DNA from: an uncultured Acidobacteriia bacterium
GTDB taxonomy: Bacteria; Acidobacteriota; Terriglobia; Bryobacterales; Bryobacteraceae
Assembly (NCBI GenBank): GCA_903881085.1
Contig: CAIRSA010000519.1
Span: 1-64,000, forward strand
Direction: 5' to 3'
Length of the DNA stretch: 64,000 nt
Each line of letters starts with the position of its first letter. Within the stretch, counting starts at the first letter, position 1. Below the pieces are notes generated by a model. That model did no database searches. It was given only the letters and a program-made list of their open reading frames with translations, and was not told where the DNA came from. Positions 42,748 to 52,301 of this stretch are shown here, piece by piece. A program made the translations under genes and the position numbers.

Positions 42748-42790
42748 CTGACAAATTGTCAGGCGCGGGTCCTGCCATTCCGTCAGGCGC
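42748..42790. promoter_or_regulatory. Putative enhancer site for the sigma-54 activator
   Basis: CTGACAAATTGTCAG (42748-42762) is a 15-bp palindrome with 7-bp arms. Its centre is about 96 bases upstream of the predicted sigma-54 start. The 3' arm continues into GTCAGGCGC (42758-42766), repeated at 42782-42790. Enhancer-binding proteins usually bind 80-150 bases upstream, so this is the likely site of the regulator encoded at 44728. It could also control the kinase operon. Confidence 0.65.
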
Positions 42791-42865
42791 AGGCACTGTT
42801 GAAAATAACCATTGACGTCTTGCCGGGAATGTGAAATGATGCCACCATATTCCATACAAAGTAGT

Positions 42866-44731
42866 ATGAAATTACACATCGCAAGCATGACCGCGGCCTT
42901 AGCCGGTGGAGTTTCAGCCGCCGTGGTGATTGCTTGTGCTACCGGCGCCTACCTCTATTCCTCGCACCACTTCAACACTTTGCTCGAAACCGCACGTACG
43001 GATGCGCTGGCTGAAGGCGAACTGATCCGCGTGGCGTTGGAACATCAGATGATCGAGAATGAGCGAGGCCTGATCGCGCGCATGATCGAGAGCTTCGGCC
43101 GCCAGCCGCGGGTGGAACTGGTGGCGCTGCTCGATCGCGCCGGGCAAGTGCGGTTCTCGAGCCGTGCCCCGAATACGATCGACGATCTACGGTTGGACTC
43201 GCCAACCTGCCAGGCTTGCCACCAACATCCGGCGGATCGGCGCGAATCAAGCAGGGTGATTGAAACGCGCGGCGGGCAGGTGCTGCGGACTATGATTCCG
43301 ATCTTGAACCGGCAGGAGTGTTTCCGCTGCCACGGACCCACCCAGCGCATCAATGGCGTGCTGCTGGTGGATTACAACGCTGGAGAGATCCGGGCGGCAA
43401 TCGATCAGGACTTACGCTGGATGGTGGCTGGCGCAGGTGGTTTTGCGCTGCTGCTGGTGGGCGCGATTGGGCTCATCATCCGGCTCCTGGTGCTGCGCCG
43501 GCTGCAGCGCTTCGAAACCACGGCCAGGATGATCGCCGGCGGCGACCTTGAACGGCGTGTTCCGGCCGAGGGCACGGACACCATCGCATGGCTTGCGCGC
43601 GAGTTCAATACCATGGCCGACTCCATGACGGGCCTGGTGGGCGAGGTACGCAATCAGCGCGAACGGTTGGAAAATGTTATCAACAGTATTGACGACGGCA
43701 TTGTGGTGCTGGATCCGCAACGAAAAGTAATCGCCGCCAACGATGCCTTTCTGCGCCGCGCCGCCCAATCGCGCGAACAGGTGCTCGGTTGTTGTTGCAC
43801 GGAGATTGCAGCGAGCGGTTGCAATACGGCGGACTGTCCGGCGCTCAGTTGCCTGAGTTCGGGCGAAGGCCAGGTGCGCATCGCGCAACGAACCACGGCT
43901 GAAGGCGCGGTGGCGTGGGAAGAGATTCATGCCTCGCCGATCCTGGACAAAGCAGGAAAGTTGATGCATGTGGTGGAAGTGTGGCGCGACATCTCAGACC
44001 GGCGCGCAGCCGAGGCACACCTGGCGGAATCGCACCGCCTGGCATCGTTAGGCCTGCTCGCCTCGGGCTTCTCCCATGAATTGAATACTCCGCTGGCAAC
44101 GATTCTGACGTGTGTGGAAGGAATCATTCGCTCGGTCCCTGAAAACCCCAACGGCGACACGGACTGGGAGCGGATTGCCGGCCATGCCGGTATTGCTCGC
44201 GACCAGATCATGCGCTGCCGCGGCATCACACAGCACTTCCTGCGCATGTCGCGTGGGCAGAAGTCAGCGGATGGGATCGTAGACGTGAAGGCCGTGGTGG
44301 CGGCGGTGGAACGGTTGAGCGAACCCACTGCGCGAGCCTGCCGGGTGCGGGTTGAGGCGACTTGTCCGCCGCAGGATGTGGTTGTCCGGGCCGATGAGGC
44401 TGAACTGCAAAACGCCCTGATCAACCTGATGCTGAATGCGATCCAGGCGTGCAAGCCGGGCGGCACTGTGAACCTTCGCGTGGATGCGGGTAGCAAAGTG
44501 CACATCCATGTGATCGACGACGGTTGCGGAATTGCGCCGGAGAATCTGAAGCGCATCTTTGAGCCCTTTTTCGGACTTCGCCAGGGCGGCACCGGGCTTG
44601 GATTATTCCTGTCGTTGAATGCCGTGCGGCGCTTCGGTGGCGACATTCTGGTGGAGAGCGCCGCTGGTAAAGGATCTTCATTCGAGATTGTTCTGCCCGC
44701 TCTTGTGCCGGTGCTGGAGGTGCTGCATTGA
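42866..44731 (+). CDS. Diheme c-type sensor histidine kinase
   Basis: A 621-aa protein from Met-Lys-Leu-His. One transmembrane helix (about 8-31) is followed by a periplasmic domain with two heme-c sites, CQACH (115-119) and CFRCH (152-156), and a second helix (about 186-209). A HAMP linker (210-262) leads to a PAS domain carrying Cys309-311, C319, C324 and C329, a Cys set common in redox PAS domains. H404 (Phe-Ser-His-Glu-Leu-Asn-Thr-Pro) is the phosphoacceptor, followed by the ATPase boxes. It overlaps the activator gene by 4 bases. In-frame starts at 42812 and 42839 are possible. It probably reads periplasmic redox state or a heme ligand. Confidence 0.9.
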   Translation: MKLHIASMTAALAGGVSAAVVIACATGAYLYSSHHFNTLLETARTDALAEGELIRVALEHQMIENERGLIARMIESFGRQPRVELVALLDRAGQVRFSSRAPNTIDDLRLDSPTCQACHQHPADRRESSRVIETRGGQVLRTMIPILNRQECFRCHGPTQRINGVLLVDYNAGEIRAAIDQDLRWMVAGAGGFALLLVGAIGLIIRLLVLRRLQRFETTARMIAGGDLERRVPAEGTDTIAWLAREFNTMADSMTGLVGEVRNQRERLENVINSIDDGIVVLDPQRKVIAANDAFLRRAAQSREQVLGCCCTEIAASGCNTADCPALSCLSSGEGQVRIAQRTTAEGAVAWEEIHASPILDKAGKLMHVVEVWRDISDRRAAEAHLAESHRLASLGLLASGFSHELNTPLATILTCVEGIIRSVPENPNGDTDWERIAGHAGIARDQIMRCRGITQHFLRMSRGQKSADGIVDVKAVVAAVERLSEPTARACRVRVEATCPPQDVVVRADEAELQNALINLMLNAIQACKPGGTVNLRVDAGSKVHIHVIDDGCGIAPENLKRIFEPFFGLRQGGTGLGLFLSLNAVRRFGGDILVESAAGKGSSFEIVLPALVPVLEVLH

Positions 44732-46071
44732 AGACGTCCGTGGCCATTTTACTTGTAGACGACGATGTTGCCTTCCGGCATGTGATGTCCAGCGAGCTGT
44801 TGCGGCTGGGCTACAACGTCACTACCGCCGCCAGTGGCGAAGAGGCTCTGCGCAAAGCCGCAGTCAATGAGCCGGAAGTGGTTCTGCTCGATATACGGTT
44901 GCCCGGAATGAACGGGATGGACGTGTTGAAGCAGATGCGCGAAGCCAATCCGTCGACGGAAGTCATCATGTTGACCGGGCATGGATCGATTGATTCGGCG
45001 ATTGAGTCGGTCAAAATGGGGGCGTTCGACTATGTCAGCAAACCCTGTCCGCTGGATGAGTTGAATATGCGCATCCAGCGCGCGATCGAGCGCCGCGCGC
45101 TGCGCCATCGCGCCAGCGTGCTGGAACGTGGACTCACCCCGCCCGACTTGAGCGGCTCGTTTGTTGGCGAGAGTCCGAAGTTTCAGCAGTTGGTCCACCT
45201 GATTGACCGTGTTGCGCCCAGCGCATCCAGCGTTTTGATTACGGGTGAGACCGGCGTGGGCAAAGAGCGCGTGGCGAAGCTGATTCACGCCCGCAGTCCA
45301 CGCGCCGCCAAACCCTTTGTGGTGGTGGAGTGTGCGGCGCTGCAGGAGACGTTGTTGCAGAGTGAGCTGTTTGGCCACAACCGCGGCGCGTTTACCGGAG
45401 CGGAGAAGGCCAAGCCGGGCCTATTCGAGGTTGCCAATGGCGGGACGATCTTCCTGGATGAAATTGGCGAAGTGAGTCCGGCGACGCAAACGAAACTTCT
45501 GCGCGTGCTGGACACGTCGACATTTCGGCATGTGGGCGGCACAACCGAAGTGAAAGTCGATGTGCGGGTGTTGTCCGCTACCAATCGCGATCTGACGGCC
45601 ATGGTGAGGCAAGGGCTGTTCCGGGAAGATCTGTTTTACCGCATGAGCACCATCCGCCTGGAGATCCCGCCCTTGCGCAGCCGCGGTGACGATATAGAGT
45701 TGCTTTCCAAACATTTCGTGAGCCTGTTCAATGAGCGGTTCGGATCGTCAAAGCAGATCAGCGCCGAGGCGCTGCGGCTGCTGCGGCAACACACCTGGCC
45801 TGGCAACGTGCGGGAATTGTTGCATGTGATCGAGGCGGCGATGGTGGTGTGCGAGGCGGATCTGTTGCTGCCGGAGCATCTTCCGCTGCGGCCTCAAATG
45901 CAGACTCAGGCAACAAACGGACATCTGCCAACGCTGGAAGAGATGGAGCGGGCGCACATCGAGAGGGCGTTAAATCAGGCGGGCGGGCATCGCGGAAACG
46001 CGGCGAAACTGCTGGGCGTGAGCGAGCGGAATCTATACCGGAAATTGAAAGAGTATCAGATGATGCCGTGA
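44728..46071 (+). CDS. NtrC-family sigma-54-dependent response regulator
   Basis: A 447-aa protein. The receiver domain has Asp11-Asp12 and phosphoacceptor D55. The AAA+ domain has Gly-Glu-Thr-Gly-Val-Gly-Lys-Glu (Walker A) and the Gly-Ala-Phe-Thr-Gly-Ala loop, which contacts sigma-54. A Fis-type HTH closes it (Gly-Asn-Ala-Ala-Lys-Leu-Leu-Gly-Val-Ser-Glu-Arg-Asn). All domains look intact. It is coupled to the kinase and should activate the promoter at 42670-42685. Confidence 0.95.
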   Translation: MKTSVAILLVDDDVAFRHVMSSELLRLGYNVTTAASGEEALRKAAVNEPEVVLLDIRLPGMNGMDVLKQMREANPSTEVIMLTGHGSIDSAIESVKMGAFDYVSKPCPLDELNMRIQRAIERRALRHRASVLERGLTPPDLSGSFVGESPKFQQLVHLIDRVAPSASSVLITGETGVGKERVAKLIHARSPRAAKPFVVVECAALQETLLQSELFGHNRGAFTGAEKAKPGLFEVANGGTIFLDEIGEVSPATQTKLLRVLDTSTFRHVGGTTEVKVDVRVLSATNRDLTAMVRQGLFREDLFYRMSTIRLEIPPLRSRGDDIELLSKHFVSLFNERFGSSKQISAEALRLLRQHTWPGNVRELLHVIEAAMVVCEADLLLPEHLPLRPQMQTQATNGHLPTLEEMERAHIERALNQAGGHRGNAAKLLGVSERNLYRKLKEYQMMP

Positions 46072-46142
46072 TTGTCGTCGCGGCTCGGTGGGAAGGAGCA
46101 TCCTGCCTACAGAGCCGCGACCGTGAGGGAGCGGTTTGGCCT
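46072..46142. repeat. Possible dispersed intergenic element
   Basis: The short gap contains GCATCCTGCCTACAGAGCCG and GACCGTGAGGGAGCGG, sequence of a kind I know as dispersed intergenic repeats in related genomes. Only one copy is in this window, so the repeat nature is not shown here. Confidence 0.35.
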
Positions 46143-49100
46143 TTAAAACTCCGCTCGCAGCGCAACCTGCCCCTGCCGCGGCGTATTGGCCTGAGCCGTG
46201 ATTTTACCGAAGTTGGCGTTGCTGATGTTGGCCACCGGGGCGCCGAACACCGTGCGATTGAAGGCGTTGAAGAACTCGCCACGTAGCGTGAGCAAGAAAC
46301 GCTCATGCACGCGGAACTTCTTCATCAGTCCGAAGTTTTCGTTGTAGTTGTTGGGCGCGCGCAGGTCGCCATACGTGCGTGCCGAGGTGCCGAACTGCAA
46401 CGCCGGAGGAACGACGAACGCCGCCGGATTGATCCAGCGCATGGTAGCCGGGTCGAAGCCACCGCCGCCCAATTGACGAACCTGGCCGGTAACAACGTTG
46501 GGGCGCAACGCCTGATTGAACAGCGGCAGCGTGTTGTTGGCGGAGAGGACGATCGGCACACCGCGAGAATATTGGTGAATGCCGGTCAGCACCCAGCCGC
46601 CGACGAATTTGTTGCGCTTCATGAAGGGCAGTTCGTAGCTGTAGGCCAGGGCCAGGATTTGCGGCACGTCAGTGATTGACAAGGTCTTTTCCAGGCGGCG
46701 GTTATAGAACGTCTGGCCTGTGGTACCGCCGCCGGCAAGGACATCGCTATCGGAGATCGACTTGGCAAAAGTGTAGGCCAACTGCAAGTCGAGCCCCTTC
46801 CATGCGCGGATGTTGTACTGCGTCTGCAGTGAGTGATAGGTCGAGCTACCCGACGGGTTGGAGCGATTCGAGATGTCGAGATACTGCGGCCAGGTGCGGA
46901 GCGACTGAGCGACCGAACCTCTGAACCCCGCATACGGCGCGACAATGCCAGCTGCGTTGGCGGCTGCCGAACCAACCTGCTGCGAGAGCAGCGAGCCCAG
47001 GCTCAGGTACGAAGGATTCACCTCATTCAACTGCATCAAGCCATTACCAAGCCGTGAACCCTTGGTGCCTAGATAGGCGACTTCCAGGTTCATTCGCGCG
47101 CTGAGTTCCTGCTGGATGGTGAACGACCAGTTCTGGAAATACGGCGGTGCGCCGTCGCCCTTGGCGATGTAGCGGACGATCTGCCCGTTCGCAGCGGTGG
47201 GGTCGATGAAGGGCGGCTTGGGGAAGTTCTGCGGGAAGCCGCCGTCCCAGTTGAAGGCCGGCGTCGCGCCCTGGTCGCCTGTGGCGAAGACAGGGCTGGC
47301 GCTGTAACCGTAGGTCTGAGAAAGGGAATCGCGAAGGCCGGCATTGCCGTTTCCAGCCGCATAATAAATTCCGTAGCCGGCGCGGAGGACGGTCTTGGGC
47401 ATCACATTGTAGGCCACGCCAAGTCGCGGGCCGAATGCCTTGAAGTAGGTGTCAGAGAATGTGTGCTGACCGTTGCGGCCGGGGCCATTGCCGAGAAACA
47501 CCAGCGCGCCCAACTTGCCGCCGGCGCCAGGGTTCGGCACGGTCGGATCAAAGGTCGAAAGGTTATCGAGCTTTTCATAGCGCGGGAGAAAGACATCGTA
47601 GCGGATGCCGTAGTTGACGGTCAGTTTCCGCGACACTTTCCAATCATCCTGTGCATATCCGGAGAAATATTGATAGCGATTGCGAGGATAGTACGCGAAC
47701 ACCTTATATTCGCCCTTATCCACGCTGCCCAGCAGGTAACTTGCGATCGCATTACCAGTTTTCGGCTGATTCGGTACGCCCGTTTCCAGCGCATTGAATG
47801 TGAACCTGCCGGCCGCCAGGAAATTATCGATCCCGTTGGTTTCAAGGAACCGGAATTCAAAGCCGAACTTGAAGCTGTGCGATCCGCGGACAATGCTCAG
47901 GCTCTCATCGGCCTGAAACGCATTGTTCGTTTGCAGCGTACGCGAGTTGCAATTAGGGTGCCCCAGGCTGGAATAGCCAGAGCCCGTGAAACTGATACAC
48001 GGGAAGGAATTATTAGCCGCGGCATTCACGCCGGTCAGCCCCAGTTTTTGCGGCCAGTCCTGATTAAGGGTGCCATTGTCGACAGTCGTCAGAAATCGCG
48101 TGTATCCCAGGCTGACGTGATTCAGGATGCTGGGGCTGATGACGTAGTCATCCGAGAGCCGCACCCAGTGGTTATGGTTCAGGTTGTAAGCGGCAGGACT
48201 CGCTCCGCCACCGAACGCCGTGCGCTCTCCGCCGCCGCCCAATGGGTCGAGTTGCTGCAGCATATCGCGATAGAAGTATCCGCTAATGCGGTGGCGGTCG
48301 TTGAAGGCATGGTCCATCTTGACGTTGATCTGGTCTTCATTGACGAAACCGCGGCCTACGCTGGTGTAGTTATTGAAGAGTGCGCTTGTAGCAGGGGCGG
48401 GCAGTTGAGCGGTCACGGCATTCGCCACCTTGCTGAAGCGTGCAGTTGGGATCTTGTTCCCGGCGAACGGGTCGCGAGTAATTGCTCCATTGACCGTGCG
48501 CGTCGTGGCCGGGTCGTAGATCAACGTGTCCGCGCGGCTGAAATCACCGCTACGGTAGTCCTGCGGAATCAAGCTGACCAGCGTGTTGGGCGCGCCCTGG
48601 CGGTAGCGGTAGCCACCATAAACAACATAGAAGAACGTTTTGTTGCGGCCATTGTAGAGTTTGGGGATGAGCACGGGGCCGCCAAAAGACGCGCCGAATT
48701 CGTTCTGGCGATTGATAGGAGTGATGGGCGAGATAAAGCCGCGAGCGTCAAGCGCGTCGTTGCGCAAGTAATCGAACGCCGCGCCGTGATAGTCGTTGCC
48801 GCCCGATTTGGTGGTGAACACTTCCATGCCGCCGCCGGTGCGGCCGTATTCGGCGTTGAAGTTGGCGCGGATGAGTTTGAACTCGCCGATGGTCTCCACG
48901 GAAGGTCGCGTGTTGCCGGGGACGATGCCGCCGCTTTCAATGCCGGTGGATGCGATGCCGTCGACGAGCACCTCTTTCGCCCGGTTGGGTGAGCCACTGA
49001 TCTGCGTGTTCGACGTGTCGCCGGTGACGCCCGGCGCGAGCAGAATAAACTGCTCAATGTCGCGCGACTTGCCGCCCACGAACAGGGGCAGGTCCATCAG

Positions 49101-49517
49101 CTTGGCGCGGTTGATGGTGGTGCCAAGGTCTGAGGTGTTGGTCTGGAGCTGGCTGACCTCGCTCGACACTTCCATTGTTTGCTCGACCGCGCCGATTTCC
49201 AGCTTGGCTTCAATGGTCAGAGTCTGGGCGACGGTGAGGCTGATGTTGCGTCGGGAATAGCGGCGAAAGCCGGCCGCTTCAATCGACACTTCATAATTGC
49301 CGAGGGCCATCTGCTGCAACACGTAGTTGCCTGCATTGTTGGTGTTCGTACGGTAGGCTACGCCAGTACCCGTATTCGTAGCTATGATTTTCGCGTTGGC
49401 CACGCTGGCGGCTGCAGGGTCGGTTACGCGGCCGGTGATGGAGCCGAGCGTGGTTTGCGCATAGGCGGAACTCATGCCCACTAGGGAGAGAACGGTATAT
49501 AGAATGGATTTCAACAT
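46143..49517 (-). CDS. Oar-like TonB-dependent outer-membrane receptor
   Basis: A 1124-aa protein. The signal peptide ends Ser-Ala-Tyr-Ala-Gln. Residues about 24-105 are a carboxypeptidase-regulatory-like domain (Gly-Ser-Ile-Thr-Gly-Arg-Val-Thr-Asp-Pro). A plug region with Glu-Val-Leu-Val-Asp-Gly-Ile follows, then a large beta barrel. It ends with Ala-Leu-Arg-Ala-Glu-Phe, whose terminal Phe is typical of outer-membrane proteins. Such receptors are strongly expanded in Acidobacteriota and are thought to import oligosaccharides or oligopeptides. The substrate is unknown. Confidence 0.9.
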   Translation of the reverse strand: MLKSILYTVLSLVGMSSAYAQTTLGSITGRVTDPAAASVANAKIIATNTGTGVAYRTNTNNAGNYVLQQMALGNYEVSIEAAGFRRYSRRNISLTVAQTLTIEAKLEIGAVEQTMEVSSEVSQLQTNTSDLGTTINRAKLMDLPLFVGGKSRDIEQFILLAPGVTGDTSNTQISGSPNRAKEVLVDGIASTGIESGGIVPGNTRPSVETIGEFKLIRANFNAEYGRTGGGMEVFTTKSGGNDYHGAAFDYLRNDALDARGFISPITPINRQNEFGASFGGPVLIPKLYNGRNKTFFYVVYGGYRYRQGAPNTLVSLIPQDYRSGDFSRADTLIYDPATTRTVNGAITRDPFAGNKIPTARFSKVANAVTAQLPAPATSALFNNYTSVGRGFVNEDQINVKMDHAFNDRHRISGYFYRDMLQQLDPLGGGGERTAFGGGASPAAYNLNHNHWVRLSDDYVISPSILNHVSLGYTRFLTTVDNGTLNQDWPQKLGLTGVNAAANNSFPCISFTGSGYSSLGHPNCNSRTLQTNNAFQADESLSIVRGSHSFKFGFEFRFLETNGIDNFLAAGRFTFNALETGVPNQPKTGNAIASYLLGSVDKGEYKVFAYYPRNRYQYFSGYAQDDWKVSRKLTVNYGIRYDVFLPRYEKLDNLSTFDPTVPNPGAGGKLGALVFLGNGPGRNGQHTFSDTYFKAFGPRLGVAYNVMPKTVLRAGYGIYYAAGNGNAGLRDSLSQTYGYSASPVFATGDQGATPAFNWDGGFPQNFPKPPFIDPTAANGQIVRYIAKGDGAPPYFQNWSFTIQQELSARMNLEVAYLGTKGSRLGNGLMQLNEVNPSYLSLGSLLSQQVGSAAANAAGIVAPYAGFRGSVAQSLRTWPQYLDISNRSNPSGSSTYHSLQTQYNIRAWKGLDLQLAYTFAKSISDSDVLAGGGTTGQTFYNRRLEKTLSITDVPQILALAYSYELPFMKRNKFVGGWVLTGIHQYSRGVPIVLSANNTLPLFNQALRPNVVTGQVRQLGGGGFDPATMRWINPAAFVVPPALQFGTSARTYGDLRAPNNYNENFGLMKKFRVHERFLLTLRGEFFNAFNRTVFGAPVANISNANFGKITAQANTPRQGQVALRAEF

Positions 49518-49604
49518 GTGTCTAAATGGTTACCTGAAGGATCGTATCTTTTATCGTATCATCGCCTGACGCTTCCGGCAGGAGTTTGATAAGATCCATG
49601 CTGA

Positions 49605-52301
49605 ATGGCGTATCGATTCCTTCTCATTGCTGCTGTCGTCCCGATGTTCGCCGATGGCCCGGCGATCATTCAGAAACGTTGCCTGTCATGCCACAACGGG
49701 ACAGCCCGGATTGGCGGACTGAGCCTGGAGTCTCGCGCCGATGCCTCGGCGGTGCTGGGCGAGCGTCTGCTGCGGCGCGTGGAAAGTGGCCAGATGCCTC
49801 CGGGCGGAGGGCTGGCTACAGACGAGCGCGCCGCCATTGCCGCCTGGATCAAAGATGGCGCTGTGTGGGAGGGCCGGCTTTCTGTGGCCGTCCGGCCCAG
49901 AGCAGGGAAGGACTGGTGGTCGCTCCAGCCTTTGGCGCCGCTCACGCAGTCAGCTGCCATTGATTCGTTCATCGTGGCGGGCCTGCAGAAGAAAGGCCTG
50001 CGCCTTTCTCCACCGGCGGACATGCGCACGTTGATCCGCCGCGTGACGTTCGATCTGACTGGTCTGCCGCCAACTCCGGAAGACGTGGAAGCCTTTGTTG
50101 CCGCTGGAGACTACGAAAAACTGGTGGACCGGCTGCTGGCTTCGCCGGCCTATGGCGAGCGCTGGGGACGGCACTGGCTGGATGTGATTCGTTACGGCGA
50201 AAGCCACGGTTATGAGCAGAATCATATCCGCCCATCGGCATGGCCATTTCGGGATTATGTAGTTCGGTCGTTCAACGCTGACAAGCCGTTTTCTCAAATG
50301 ATTCTGGAGCATCTGGCAGGAGATGTGGTTGGCAAGGGCGATCCGGATGTGGAGGTTGCCACCGGGTTCCTGGTGGCCGGTCCGCACGACACGGTGGGTA
50401 ACAATGCCGAGGCGGCCAAGCGTCAACAGCGCGCCGATGATTATGACGATGTGGTCAATGCGACGGCCTCGGCCTTTTTGGGCATGACGGTGAATTGCGC
50501 GAAGTGCCATGACCACAAGTTCGACCCGATTCTGCAGGCCGATTATTACCGCATGGCGGCGGTCTTCGCCGGTGTGGACCATGGCGAACGTGAGATCGCC
50601 AGCGCGGAACAGAAAGCTGCATATTTGGCTGCCTCCAAGCCTTTGAATGAGAAAATCGAGGCCCTCAAACGAGAACTCGCGCTGCTGCGAAAGTCGGGAG
50701 CGGCCGGGCTTCATGAGGCCGAGGCACGAGTACGGGCTCGACTGCGCGATCCGGTTTCGCCATTCGGCACGGAAGAGACGTTTAAGCCTGCGCGGGCTCG
50801 GTATGTGCGGCTGGTAGGGCCGCAGGGCGCACCGGGCGGCCTCGATGAGATTGAAGTGTGGAGCATGGAAGGGCGTAACGTGGCACGGGATTCAGCCGGC
50901 GCCTCGGTTACCGCCTCGTCGACACGAGTGGCCGATGGGAACCCCGATGCGTATCACCCGCGCTCTTTGATCGATGGGTCATTCGCGGAACGTTGGCTGC
51001 CTGGGACAGGGCCCGGCGTGACAATCACGATCACGCTGGCTCGCGAAGAGATGTTGTCGCGGATGAACTGGTCAACGGACCGCAACAAGGCGTTTCAAGG
51101 GAAGTTTCAACAGCAGACGATGGCCACTTACCAAGTGGAGATTTCGCTAGACGGCAAGACCTGGACGCAGGTGGCATCGAGCGATGGCCGCTTGCCGGCC
51201 AACAAGACTGATCAGCAGCGATTGTTCGTTTTGGAGTCGCTGCCTGAGTCGGTGCGGCCGCGGTTTGAGGCATTGGAAAAGGAGCTCGCGCAGTTGGAGG
51301 CGCAACTTCGTAAAATTCCGCCGGTGCCGCGCTCTTATGCGGGGACGTTTCATGCTCCGGATGCGGTGTATCTGCTGAAGGGCGGCAACGTAATGCAGCG
51401 GGGCGACCAGATGCCTGCTGCAAGTTTGAGCGCTATGCCGGGCTTTAAGCTGCCGCTCGATGCGCCTGATACGGAGCGGCGCCTGGCGCTGGCAAAGTGG
51501 ATCGCCTCTGATGAGAATCCACTTACTGCACGGGTGATGGCGAATCGCATCTGGCACTATCATTTTGGCACGGGGCTTGTTGGTACGCCGTCGGACTTTG
51601 GGTTCAATGGTGAACGGCCAAGTAATCCGGAGTTACTGGACTACCTGGCGCGGCGGTTGATTGGATATGGCTGGCGGTTGAAGCCCTTGCATCGGGAAAT
51701 TGTGTTGTCCGCGGCTTACCGCCAGTCGGGTGAGTTTCAGCCGGAACCGGCCAAAGTAGACGCTTCGGCGAGGCTATTATGGCGGTTTCCGCCCCAGCGG
51801 ATGCAGGCTGAGGCGATTCGCGACGCGATGCTGGCCGTGGCCGGAGTGTTGGATCGCAAGTTAGGCGGACCCAGTTTTCAGTTATATAAGTATACGGTGG
51901 ATAATGTGGCCACTTACTTTCCCCTGGATAAGTTCGGGCCGGAGACTTACCGCCGGTCGTTGTATGCGCAATCGGCACGTTCGATCAGGACGGAGTTACT
52001 CAGCGTGTACGATTGTCCGGATTCTTCGTTGCCCGAGCCGCGGCGGGTAGTTACTACATCCCCTCTGCAGGCACTGTCGCTGCTCAACAACAGTTTCACC
52101 ATCGACATGTCTGCCGCGTTTGCACGGCGCATGGCGGCCGAAAGCCCGGCCGACCCTGTGGGTCGCGGCTTCGTGCTAGCCTTTGGGCGGGCGCCAGAGG
52201 CGGGTGAGCGCGAAGCGGCTTCGCGGCTGGTGCGCGAGCATGGGCTTGTGGCGTTGGCGCGGGCACTGTTTAACACGAATGAGTTTGTCTATGTCTACTA
52301 A
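49605..52301 (+). CDS. PSCyt1-DUF1549-DUF1553 cytochrome-like protein
   Basis: An 898-aa protein. An N-terminal signal and a heme motif Cys-Leu-Ser-Cys-His (about residues 26-30) are followed by Ser-Gly-Gln-Met-Pro-Pro-Gly-Gly with a Met ligand. The DUF1549 part has Arg-Arg-Val-Thr-Phe-Asp-Leu-Thr-Gly-Leu-Pro-Pro-Thr. A second CxxCH (Cys-Ala-Lys-Cys-His) lies in it. A central discoidin-like beta region precedes the DUF1553 C-terminus with Asn-Arg-Ile-Trp. It is known from Planctomycetes and Acidobacteriota in pair with a DUF1501 protein, as here. The role is unproven, probably extracellular polymer breakdown linked to electron transfer. Confidence 0.9.
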   Translation: MAYRFLLIAAVVPMFADGPAIIQKRCLSCHNGTARIGGLSLESRADASAVLGERLLRRVESGQMPPGGGLATDERAAIAAWIKDGAVWEGRLSVAVRPRAGKDWWSLQPLAPLTQSAAIDSFIVAGLQKKGLRLSPPADMRTLIRRVTFDLTGLPPTPEDVEAFVAAGDYEKLVDRLLASPAYGERWGRHWLDVIRYGESHGYEQNHIRPSAWPFRDYVVRSFNADKPFSQMILEHLAGDVVGKGDPDVEVATGFLVAGPHDTVGNNAEAAKRQQRADDYDDVVNATASAFLGMTVNCAKCHDHKFDPILQADYYRMAAVFAGVDHGEREIASAEQKAAYLAASKPLNEKIEALKRELALLRKSGAAGLHEAEARVRARLRDPVSPFGTEETFKPARARYVRLVGPQGAPGGLDEIEVWSMEGRNVARDSAGASVTASSTRVADGNPDAYHPRSLIDGSFAERWLPGTGPGVTITITLAREEMLSRMNWSTDRNKAFQGKFQQQTMATYQVEISLDGKTWTQVASSDGRLPANKTDQQRLFVLESLPESVRPRFEALEKELAQLEAQLRKIPPVPRSYAGTFHAPDAVYLLKGGNVMQRGDQMPAASLSAMPGFKLPLDAPDTERRLALAKWIASDENPLTARVMANRIWHYHFGTGLVGTPSDFGFNGERPSNPELLDYLARRLIGYGWRLKPLHREIVLSAAYRQSGEFQPEPAKVDASARLLWRFPPQRMQAEAIRDAMLAVAGVLDRKLGGPSFQLYKYTVDNVATYFPLDKFGPETYRRSLYAQSARSIRTELLSVYDCPDSSLPEPRRVVTTSPLQALSLLNNSFTIDMSAAFARRMAAESPADPVGRGFVLAFGRAPEAGEREAASRLVREHGLVALARALFNTNEFVYVY

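Noticed and set aside
42317..42859. Longer start (42859) for the first respiratory-operon gene
   Set aside because: It would begin upstream of the sigma-54 promoter and the palindrome, and the added residues look unlike protein.
47463..48992. 509-codon forward gene inside the receptor gene
   Set aside because: Antisense to a clear Oar-like receptor; long open antisense frames are common in GC-rich genes.
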